From contig CAIZSE010000032.1 of assembly GCA_903935585.1 (NCBI GenBank), forward strand, positions 1 through 32,868: a DNA stretch of 32,868 nucleotides. Reading direction: 5' to 3'. This DNA comes from an uncultured Burkholderiales bacterium. Its GTDB lineage: Bacteria; Pseudomonadota; Gammaproteobacteria; Burkholderiales; Burkholderiaceae_C. The position numbers were made by a program, and so were the translations under genes. Below are positions 7,817 to 13,548 of this stretch, in pieces. Numbering within the stretch: position 1 is the stretch's first letter; the number at the start of each line of letters is the position of its first letter. The notes under the pieces are model-generated. The model was given only the letters and a program-made list of their open reading frames with translations, had not been told where the DNA came from and ran no database searches.

Positions 7817-7830
7817 TGCAGAATTCTGCA
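7817..7830. promoter_or_regulatory. Palindromic operator of the Phd/ParE operon
   Basis: TGCAGAATTCTGCA is a perfect 14-bp palindrome centred about 25 bp upstream of the antitoxin ATG (minus strand). Phd/YefM proteins bind short palindromes that overlap their own promoter, so this is the best operator candidate. Assignment is by position and symmetry only. Confidence 0.55.
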
Positions 7831-7884
7831 CATTCTAGATCATCACAACTTTTTGATAACTTACGGACTATATTCCCCCCGTAA

Positions 7885-8412
7885 TCCATCCTCCACTTCT
7901 GGTTCACCGACCTAACCCCCAAGCAGCACTTCGCCAAAGACGCCGCCTTGGACCAAACCATCCGCACCCGCTTCGGCGCCACGCTGGAGGCCTCAGCCAA
8001 GTGCGAGTTGTTTGCCTGGCGCACCAAACCCGAGGGACGCTTGGCCGAGGTCTTGGTGCTGGACCAGTTCTCGCGCAATGTGTACCGCGACAAGCCCCAA
8101 GCCTTTGCGCAGGACGCGCTGGCCTTGGCGCTGGCGCAAGAGCTGGTGGCCAGTGGGCAAGACCGCAGCCGGCCCTTGGCGCAGCGCAGCTTTGCCTACA
8201 TGCCCTACATGCACAGCGAGTCCAAGGGGGTGCACGCGCAAGCCGTCACCCTGTTTGCACAGCCGGGCATGGAAGACACCCTGCGCTTTGAGCTGATGCA
8301 CAAGGCCATCATCGACCGCTTCGGCCGCTACCCCCACCGAAACGCCATCTTGGGCCGCGAGTCCACGCCAGAAGAACTGGCTTTTTTGAGTGAGCCAGGG
8401 TCGGGGTTTTAA
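7885..8412 (+). pseudogene. DUF924 family gene, 5'-truncated (copy 2)
   Basis: Reads as DUF924 from ILHFWFTDLTPKQHFAKD (starting 7888) through VLVLDQFSRNVYRD and MPYMHSES to GFGS-type end …LSEPGSGF, with no internal stop. However an in-frame TAA sits at 7882–7884, immediately before the conserved ILHFWF, and no ATG or GTG start is available upstream; only a TTG at 7948 could start a shortened 154-aa protein. So the first few codons and the promoter are missing at the junction with the toxin–antitoxin module. It is much better preserved than copy 1. The function of DUF924 is unknown. Confidence 0.75.
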
Positions 8413-8457
8413 CCGGCTTGCTTGGACAGAACCCAACAGCACCGAATTTCGCAAATC

Positions 8458-8466
8458 TGCTAATAT
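8458..8466 (+). promoter_or_regulatory. Extended -10 promoter for the HigB/HigA-like pair
   Basis: TGCTAATAT matches an extended -10 element (TGn plus a TATAAT-like hexamer). No good -35 is present at the usual distance. Transcription from it would start only a few bases before the ATG at 8476, and no Shine-Dalgarno precedes that ATG, so the mRNA may be leaderless. Confidence 0.45.
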
Positions 8467-8475
8467 TCAACCCTC

Positions 8476-8802
8476 ATGAAATGGTCGATCACCTATTACA
8501 ACGAGCGAGTCAGAAAACAGGTTTTGACCCTGCCTGCGGGCATCGTTGCTGACTACGTACGCTTGACCGATGCCATGGCGATCCATGGTGCTGATCTGCG
8601 AATGCCGCACTCCAGAGCCATGGGCAGCGGCATGTTCGAATTGCGCCCTAAAGGACCCGAGGGCATTGGGCGTGTTTTCTACTGCACACAGGTGGGCAAA
8701 GTGATTGTGGTGTTGCACTCGTTCGTGAAGAAGACGCAAGAGACCCCAGAAGCCGAATTGCGTCTGGCCCGACAACGATTGAAGGATGTTCAAAATGGCT
8801 GA
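8476..8802 (+). CDS. HigB-like toxin (phage Gp49-like / DUF891, RelE superfamily)
   Basis: 108-aa small basic protein: WSITYYNERVRKQVLTLP at the N-terminus, then GADLRMPHSRAMGSGMFELRPKGPEGIGRVFYCTQVGKVIVVLHSFVKKTQETP, the pattern of Gp49-like/HigB toxins of the RelE superfamily, which act as ribosome-dependent mRNA endonucleases in characterised members. The Lys/Arg residues after LHSF are in the usual place. The gene order, toxin before an XRE-type antitoxin with an 8-base overlap, is the HigBA arrangement. It lies 63 bp after the second DUF924 scar. Confidence 0.87.
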   Translation: MKWSITYYNERVRKQVLTLPAGIVADYVRLTDAMAIHGADLRMPHSRAMGSGMFELRPKGPEGIGRVFYCTQVGKVIVVLHSFVKKTQETPEAELRLARQRLKDVQNG

Positions 8803-9103
8803 TACCGCTTACCAACCCGTTGCACACGATGCTGCTTTTCGACAAGCACTGCTGAAGAAGCCAGGCGTCAAGCCTGCTTATGACGCACTTGAGGAGGAAT
8901 ACACCGCGCTGCACGCGATGCTGCAAGCTCGCCGGGCCGCAGGACTGACACAAGCCGAAGTGGCCTCTCGCATGGGCACCACAGTTTCAGCGGTGTCGCG
9001 CTTGGAGGCGTCTTTGCGCAGCGAAAAGCATTCCCCCTCTTTTGCCACTTTGCGCAAATACGCCAAAGCTTGCGGTAAGAAACTGGTGATTCAAATGGTT
9101 TGA
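8795..9103 (+). CDS. HigA-like XRE-family antitoxin
   Basis: 102-aa antitoxin with an XRE-type helix-turn-helix in the C-terminal half (MLQARRAAGLTQAEVASRMGTTVSAVSRLEA), followed by SPSFATLRKYAKACGKKLVIQMV, typical of HigA-like partners of Gp49 toxins. I chose the ATG at 8795 because AAGGA at 8782–8786 is correctly spaced for it; an ATG at 8786 overlaps that Shine-Dalgarno. It overlaps the end of the toxin gene by 8 bases. It should bind its toxin and repress the operon. Confidence 0.87.
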   Translation: MADTAYQPVAHDAAFRQALLKKPGVKPAYDALEEEYTALHAMLQARRAAGLTQAEVASRMGTTVSAVSRLEASLRSEKHSPSFATLRKYAKACGKKLVIQMV

Positions 9104-9112
9104 TACTGATTT

Positions 9113-9736
9113 ATGAACACAAGCACCACCACCCTCACCGCCCTGCGCGCGCTCTACGGCCCCGCCCGTGAGCGTTCGCTCAAAAAAGAAATCCCGGCAC
9201 TCGACGCGCATGCGGTGCAGTTCATTGGCCTGTCGCCGTTTGTGGTGCTGGCCAGCAGCGATGCGCACGGGCACATGGACGCATCGCCTCGCGGGGGCGA
9301 GCCGGGCTTCGTCAAGGTGCTGGACGCGCAGACGCTTTTGTTGCCCGATGCGCCTGGCAACAACCGGCTGGACACACTGGAAAATATCATTGCCTCGGGC
9401 CGCTTGGGCACCTTGTTCATGGTGCCGGGCTTTGACGAGACTTTGCGCGTCAATGGCAGCGCCGTGCTGTCCACCGAGCCGGCCGATTTGGCGCTGTGTG
9501 CCGATGAGCGGCGCACGCCCGCGCTGGTGATCCGCCTGACGGTGGAGTCGGTTTATCTGCATTGCGCCAAGGCCTTTATGCGCTCAAAGCTGTGGGACGC
9601 CAGCCGTCAAACCGACCGCGCGCAACTGCCCAGCATGACTGAGATGATGCGGGACCAGATCCGCGCCTTCAAGGGCGAAGACATTGAGGCCGAAACCCAG
9701 GCCCAAATGCTGGCGCGGTACCAGCAGTCGCTGTGA
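9113..9736 (+). CDS. Pyridoxamine 5'-phosphate oxidase-family FMN-binding protein (MSMEG_1061-like)
   Basis: 207-aa split-barrel flavoprotein. Visible features are FIGLSPFVVLASSDAHGHMDASPRGGEPGFVKVLD (first strands and flavin-binding region), LPDAPGNNRLDTLENIIASGRLGTLFMVPG and VNGSAVLS (core PPOX-like motifs), and AKAFMRSKLWD near the C-terminus, as in the MSMEG_1061 subgroup. Members bind FMN or F420 and their substrates are mostly unknown; a true PNPOx role is not indicated. It starts 9 bp after the antitoxin stop but has core-genome base composition, so it probably marks the right boundary of the accessory region. Confidence 0.85.
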   Translation: MNTSTTTLTALRALYGPARERSLKKEIPALDAHAVQFIGLSPFVVLASSDAHGHMDASPRGGEPGFVKVLDAQTLLLPDAPGNNRLDTLENIIASGRLGTLFMVPGFDETLRVNGSAVLSTEPADLALCADERRTPALVIRLTVESVYLHCAKAFMRSKLWDASRQTDRAQLPSMTEMMRDQIRAFKGEDIEAETQAQMLARYQQSL

Positions 9737-9846
9737 GCACTTGCACCAGCACGGTGCGCCAAGTGGTCCTGGCCTTCTGTGAATGAAGCTGTGGACAACA
9801 GCAGGGATATCCGCGCAGACCCTGCAACCATGGGGCTTGGCGCGCA

Positions 9847-9865
9847 CTGCCTGCGAAACAGGCAG
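9847..9865. terminator. Hairpin between convergent genes
   Basis: CTGCCTG-CGAAA-CAGGCAG forms a perfect 7-bp stem between the PPOX-family gene and the leftward SRAP gene. There is no T-run on either side, so intrinsic termination is uncertain. Confidence 0.3.
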
Positions 9866-9875
9866 CTGGCGCCAC

Positions 9876-10598
9876 TTACTTTTTCTGCACCGGATTGGCC
9901 AACAGCAAGTTGGTCGGATACGCGCGCATGAACTCACGGGCTTTTTCCAGTGGCGCGCTGAGCCAGGCGCCATAAGCACCTTCGTTCAGGATGGCGGGCA
10001 TGCGTTTTTCGTTGCCGTTTTGCCCATAGCGGTTCATCAGGGCGTGGCTGTTGGCATTCACCGAGAGCAGGGTGTAGCTGATGATTTCTTCACTGCCTTG
10101 GGTCCAACGCTCCCACAGGCCTGCCACGCCCATGGGTTTGCCGTCCACCCGGGCGATGCGCGTGGGCACGGCTTTGCCGCTGCGCCAGTCTTCTTCAATA
10201 AATGCCTGCATGGGAATGATGCAGCGCTGCCCTTTGAGCCATGCATCTCGCGTCGGCGTGGCGGTGCTCATGGTTTCGTAGCGCGTGACGGCCAGCTTGG
10301 TCGAGCGCAATTTGGCGTCAGAAGCCGACTTGACCCAGGTGGGCACCAAACCGAATTGGCCTTGGGCCAGTTCCATGACCAGCGGCACGGGCGCTGGCAA
10401 TGGGGCAGTCACTTCGGGGTCGGCCAAGGCCGTGTCTGCAGGCTCGGCGGGGGCGGCGCTGGTCGACTCGGCTTTGCGGATGAAAAAGCCTGGTTGGCGG
10501 GGCCAGACTTCTTTGCCCAGCAAGACCTCCGGGGGGGCGATGCCAAAAGCTTCGGCATACAGGTCGGCACTTTTCAGGCATTCATATTGGTTACTCAT
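9876..10598 (-). CDS. SRAP (SOS response-associated peptidase / HMCES-YedK) family protein with atypical active site
   Basis: 240-aa protein. Family landmarks: [12 protein letters not shown] (80–92, like the …GL.P.W segment), [12 protein letters not shown] (98–109, where YedK has NAR.ET), [13 protein letters not shown] (126–138, with the conserved Glu) and NEKRMPAIL (196–204). Normal SRAP proteins start Met-Cys and use Cys2, an Asn, a Glu and a His to cross-link and resolve abasic sites in single-stranded DNA. Here residue 2 is Ser, the Asn position is Val104, and no His sits before KRMP; only the Glu is kept. A 30-residue Ala/Pro-rich insertion lies at 43–72. I chose the ATG at 10598; the frame stays open further upstream but would then overlap rluE entirely. 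It is divergent from rluE with a 36-bp gap. Confidence 0.75.
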   Translation of the reverse strand: MSNQYECLKSADLYAEAFGIAPPEVLLGKEVWPRQPGFFIRKAESTSAAPAEPADTALADPEVTAPLPAPVPLVMELAQGQFGLVPTWVKSASDAKLRSTKLAVTRYETMSTATPTRDAWLKGQRCIIPMQAFIEEDWRSGKAVPTRIARVDGKPMGVAGLWERWTQGSEEIISYTLLSVNANSHALMNRYGQNGNEKRMPAILNEGAYGAWLSAPLEKAREFMRAYPTNLLLANPVQKK

Positions 10599-10634
10599 GC
10601 GGGCGATGCTAACCGACCTGATAGGCTCACGCCC

Positions 10635-11171
10635 ATGCTGATCCGTTTCAACAAACCCTATGGCGTGCTCAGCCAATTCACCGCCGAGGGGCGTTGGCGC
10701 GGACTCAAGGACTTCATTGACCTGCCTGGCGTGTATGTGGCGGGGCGCCTGGATGCCGACAGCGAAGGCTTGCTGCTGCTGACCGACGACGGCCAGATGC
10801 AGGCCCGCATTGCAGACCCGCGCTTCAAGATGGAAAAAACTTACCTGGTGCAGGTCGAAGGTGTGGTCGGTGAAAAAGCGCTGGCCCAACTGAGCCAGGG
10901 GGTGACGCTGAACGATGGCCCCACCCTGCCCGCCCGCGCCCGTGCCATGGCACCGCCTGCCAGCTTGTGGCCGCGCGACCCGCCGATCCGTGAACGGCAA
11001 AGCATTCCCACCTCGTGGCTGGAACTGGTGATTCGCGAGGGACGCAACCGCCAGGTGCGGCGCATGACGGCTGCCGTGGGTTTGCCCACCCTTCGGCTGA
11101 TCAGGACGGCCGTCGGGCATTACAACCTGGATGAGCTGCCCACCGGCAGCTGGCAAGAAATCACGGCATGA
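10635..11171 (+). CDS. rluE: 23S rRNA pseudouridine synthase RluE
   Basis: 178-aa RsuA/RluB/E/F-type enzyme without an S4 domain, isomerising uridine 2457 (E. coli numbering) in 23S rRNA if orthologous. Evidence: [12 protein letters not shown] at the start, the catalytic-Asp motif [18 protein letters not shown] (residues 36–53), [26 protein letters not shown] and [15 protein letters not shown], all closely like E. coli RluE. The start at 10635 is set by the family N-terminus; the longer open frame from 9783 runs across the opposite-strand SRAP gene and is not coding. Confidence 0.9.
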   Translation: MLIRFNKPYGVLSQFTAEGRWRGLKDFIDLPGVYVAGRLDADSEGLLLLTDDGQMQARIADPRFKMEKTYLVQVEGVVGEKALAQLSQGVTLNDGPTLPARARAMAPPASLWPRDPPIRERQSIPTSWLELVIREGRNRQVRRMTAAVGLPTLRLIRTAVGHYNLDELPTGSWQEITA

Positions 11172-11243
11172 GCCAGCGCAAAGCTGGGGGCATGGGGTTT
11201 CAGACACAATCAAGCACTTTGAAAACCACAACAGGAAACCCGC

Positions 11244-11882
11244 ATGTCTGAATTGCTGAGCAAGCTGCAATGGCGCTACGCCACCAAAAAAATGGACCCG
11301 ACCCAGGTCGTGCCGCAAGAAAAAGTGGACCGCATTGTTGAAGCCGCCCGCCTGGCCCCCACCTCCAGCGGCCTGCAGCCGTTTGAAATCATTGTGGTCA
11401 CCAACCCTGCCGTGCGCGAGCAGATCAAGCCCAAAGCCTGGGGCCAGGGCCAGATCACCGATGGCTCACACCTGCTGGTGTTTGCGGCCTGGGACAACTA
11501 CACGGCCGAGCGCATCAACATGATGTTTGACATGACCAACGCACAGCGTGGTGGCACCAACGAAGGTTGGGAAAACTACCGCCAGATGTTGCTGAAGTCC
11601 TACCCTGCTCGCGGTGCGCAAGTGAACTTCGAGCACGCTGCCCGCCAGGCCTACATTGGCTTGGGCGCAGCCCTGATTGCTGCCGCCTTTGAAGAAGTGG
11701 ACGCCACGCCCATGGAGGGCTTTGACCCCAAGGCCGTGGACGAGATTCTGGGCTTGTCGGCGCGCGGCTTGCGCAGTGTGGTGCTGGTGCCCCTGGGTTA
11801 CCGCGCCGCTGAAGGCGACTGGTTGGCAAACCTGAAAAAGGTCCGCCGCCCAACGGCACAATTTGTGACCGAAGTGAAGTGA
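11244..11882 (+). CDS. Nitroreductase-family NAD(P)H oxidoreductase (NfsB-like)
   Basis: 212-aa FMN-dependent oxidoreductase. N-terminal QWRYATKKMDP with FMN-contact Arg/Lys residues, then AARLAPTSSGLQPFEIIVV (33–51), typical of NfsB-like nitroreductases, and IGLGAALIAAAFEEVDATPMEGFD (about 137–160), and LVPLGYRAAEGDW near the C-terminus. Such enzymes reduce quinones, nitroaromatics or similar compounds with NAD(P)H. AGGAAA lies about 9 bp before the ATG. It is followed by a strong terminator and is probably monocistronic. Confidence 0.88.
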   Translation: MSELLSKLQWRYATKKMDPTQVVPQEKVDRIVEAARLAPTSSGLQPFEIIVVTNPAVREQIKPKAWGQGQITDGSHLLVFAAWDNYTAERINMMFDMTNAQRGGTNEGWENYRQMLLKSYPARGAQVNFEHAARQAYIGLGAALIAAAFEEVDATPMEGFDPKAVDEILGLSARGLRSVVLVPLGYRAAEGDWLANLKKVRRPTAQFVTEVK

Positions 11883-11926
11883 TGGCGGTTGCCGCTTTGG
11901 CGGCAAGCCCTCAAGGCACCTTATCC

Positions 11927-11962
11927 AGCACAAAGCCGCAAATCCTGCGGCTTTGTGCTTTA
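11927..11962 (+). terminator. Rho-independent terminator after the nitroreductase gene
   Basis: A perfect 14-bp stem (AGCACAAAGCCGCA / TGCGGCTTTGTGCT) with a 5-base loop (AATCC) at 11927–11959, followed by TTTAAC. The T-run is short but the stem is very stable. Confidence 0.75.
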
Positions 11963-12006
11963 ACATCTGTGTTTCCCAAGTCGGGATGCTCAGCAAGGAA
12001 ACGACC

Positions 12007-12147
12007 ATGGCAAAAGGCGAACAACGCAGCAACAAAATGGCCAAGAAGCCAAAGAAAGACACGTCTCCACCCAAGACGTTCACATCGGACCGCCCCATGC
12101 CACCAGCCACCTTTGTGGCCCCGCGCGGCAAAGTCAAAGACAAGTAA
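12007..12147 (+). CDS. Small basic Lys/Pro-rich hypothetical protein
   Basis: 46-aa protein starting MAKGEQRSNKMAKKPKKD, ending in GKVKDK, with about a quarter Lys/Arg and no hydrophobic stretch. The start at 12007 is preceded by AAGGAAACGACC, a fair Shine-Dalgarno. No domain is recognised; similar small conserved proteins occur in Comamonadaceae as far as I recall. Highly basic and Pro-rich, so nucleic acid binding is possible but not shown. It sits alone between a terminator and the ferredoxin gene. Confidence 0.7.
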   Translation: MAKGEQRSNKMAKKPKKDTSPPKTFTSDRPMPPATFVAPRGKVKDK

Positions 12148-12188
12148 ACCGTTCGACTGGGCGTTCAGCCCCGCCTGCACGCCCCAAC

Positions 12189-12488
12189 ATGCCTGAAAAC
12201 TTCCAGATCTTCACCGCAAAGGTGATGCCTGCCGGCTTGCAATACGACGTCGAAGGCGATCTGACCCTGCTCGAAGCGGCAGAGATGTCGCGGGTGCAGT
12301 TGCCCAGCTCATGCCGCAATGGCACCTGCCGCACCTGCATTTGCCGGCTGCTCAGTGGCCAGGTCACCTACACGGTGGAATGGCCTGGCCTGTCGGCAGA
12401 AGAAAAAGCCGAGGGTTTGGTGCTGCCCTGTGTGGCACGGCCCTTGTCCGACGTGGTGCTGGACCAAGCTGCCGCCTCGGTGGGCTGA
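12189..12488 (+). CDS. 2Fe-2S ferredoxin (plant/adrenodoxin-type fold)
   Basis: 99-aa electron carrier. The cluster ligands are visible as SSCRNGTCRTC (C-x4-C-x2-C, about residues 37–46) and a distal LPCVARP (Cys about 80). The N-terminal strand region and the LLEAAEMSRV segment before the first Cys match the beta-grasp ferredoxin fold. Length fits a stand-alone ferredoxin; its redox partner is not evident here. It ends a few bases before the next gene, so they are probably co-transcribed. Confidence 0.9.
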   Translation: MPENFQIFTAKVMPAGLQYDVEGDLTLLEAAEMSRVQLPSSCRNGTCRTCICRLLSGQVTYTVEWPGLSAEEKAEGLVLPCVARPLSDVVLDQAAASVG

Positions 12489-12503
12489 AGGATGTTGCCC
12501 CGC

Positions 12504-13457
12504 ATGACCCCGATCCACGAAGACGAACACCTGCTGGTGCTGGAAAAACCCAGCGGCCTGCTGTCGGTGCCCGGACGCGGCCCGGACAAGCAAGACTGTC
12601 TGGCCAGCCGCGTGCAGGCCACTTACCCCGAAGCGCTGGTCGTGCACCGGCTCGACCAGGACACCTCGGGCCTGCTGGTCATGGCACGGGGCATAGAAGC
12701 ACAGCGGCGCATGAGCCGCCTGTTTGAAACACGCCAGGTGCACAAGCGCTACATCGCGGTGGTGGCGGGGCAAGCCCTGCAAAGCCAGCAAGACGTGGAA
12801 AGCGACGAAGAAGGCTGGCGCACCATCGAAGGCCCCATCCTGCTGGACTGGGAGCGCAGGCCGATCCACATCGTTCACCCTGATGGCAAACCCAGCCGCA
12901 CCCGCTGGCGTGCCCTGCAAAGCAGCAGCTCCGCCACACTGGTCGAGCTGGAGCCCGTCACAGGCCGAACCCACCAGTTGCGTGTGCATTTGCAAAGCAT
13001 TGGCCACCCCATGCTGGGCGATGCACTGTATGCCCCTGCTGCAGTGCGGGCGCTTTGCCCACGTTTGTTGTTGCATGCACAATCGTTGGCGTTCCCTCAC
13101 CCTTTCACCGATGCGCCGATGGCGTTTTCTGCGCCCACAGACTGGTCAGCCAACGCGCCCTATGGTGCATTCAAGGAGATGCCACAAATGTCTTTTGAAA
13201 CATTCAAGCAGCAAGCCCTGGCCGAGGGTTTTGACGAGGTGCTGGAACGCATCTGGGCGCCCGACTTGGTGCTGGACACACACACCCACCCTTTTGCAGT
13301 GAAAGTTCGGGTGACGGCGGGGCAAATGTGGCTGAGCATCGGCACGCAAAAGCGCTACCTCACCCCGGGCGATGAATTCAGTGTGGCACGCGACGAACCC
13401 CACGCCGAACACTACGGCCCCGAAGGCGCCACCTTTTGGGTGGCCCGCAAGAACTGA
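12504..13457 (+). CDS. RluA-family pseudouridine synthase fused in frame to a C-terminal cupin domain
   Basis: 317 aa in one open frame. Residues 1–~220 are an RluA-type pseudouridine synthase: EDEHLLVLEKPSGLLSVPGRG at the N-terminus, the catalytic-Asp motif VHRLDQDTSGLLV (Asp about 51) and GRTHQLRVHLQSIGHPMLGDALY. It has no S4 domain, like RluA (23S U746 / tRNA U32 in E. coli). Residues 229–317 are a separate small cupin-like domain (HTHPFAVKVRVTAGQMWLS…GDEFSVARDEPHAEHYG). At the junction an AAGGAG lies 9 bases before an in-frame ATG (13188), as if the cupin were once, or still is, a separate gene. The open frame also reaches an ATG at 12492, but AAGGA at 12488–12492 suits the ATG at 12504. 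It follows the ferredoxin gene closely. Confidence 0.85.
   Translation: MTPIHEDEHLLVLEKPSGLLSVPGRGPDKQDCLASRVQATYPEALVVHRLDQDTSGLLVMARGIEAQRRMSRLFETRQVHKRYIAVVAGQALQSQQDVESDEEGWRTIEGPILLDWERRPIHIVHPDGKPSRTRWRALQSSSSATLVELEPVTGRTHQLRVHLQSIGHPMLGDALYAPAAVRALCPRLLLHAQSLAFPHPFTDAPMAFSAPTDWSANAPYGAFKEMPQMSFETFKQQALAEGFDEVLERIWAPDLVLDTHTHPFAVKVRVTAGQMWLSIGTQKRYLTPGDEFSVARDEPHAEHYGPEGATFWVARKN
13173..13190 (+). promoter_or_regulatory. Internal Shine-Dalgarno and start codon for the cupin part
   Basis: AAGGAG at 13173–13178 is followed after 9 bases by ATG at 13188, in the same frame as the RluA domain. This is the best Shine-Dalgarno in the neighbourhood and could direct independent synthesis of an 89-aa cupin. 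Confidence 0.6.
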
Positions 13458-13548
13458 TCGGGCTGAGCGGGCCTGCTGCTCGCAGATGCGGAGGCAAACC
13501 ACCGCCCGCGTCCATGGCTCAGTCTTTCAACGCCAGGGCTTTCAACGC

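Noticed and set aside
9783..10634. N-terminal extension of the rluE frame
   Set aside because: It is antisense to the SRAP gene; RluE homologues begin at the ATG at 10635.
10599..11318. N-terminal extension of the SRAP frame
   Set aside because: It runs antisense across rluE and has no domain; the SRAP part starts at 10598.
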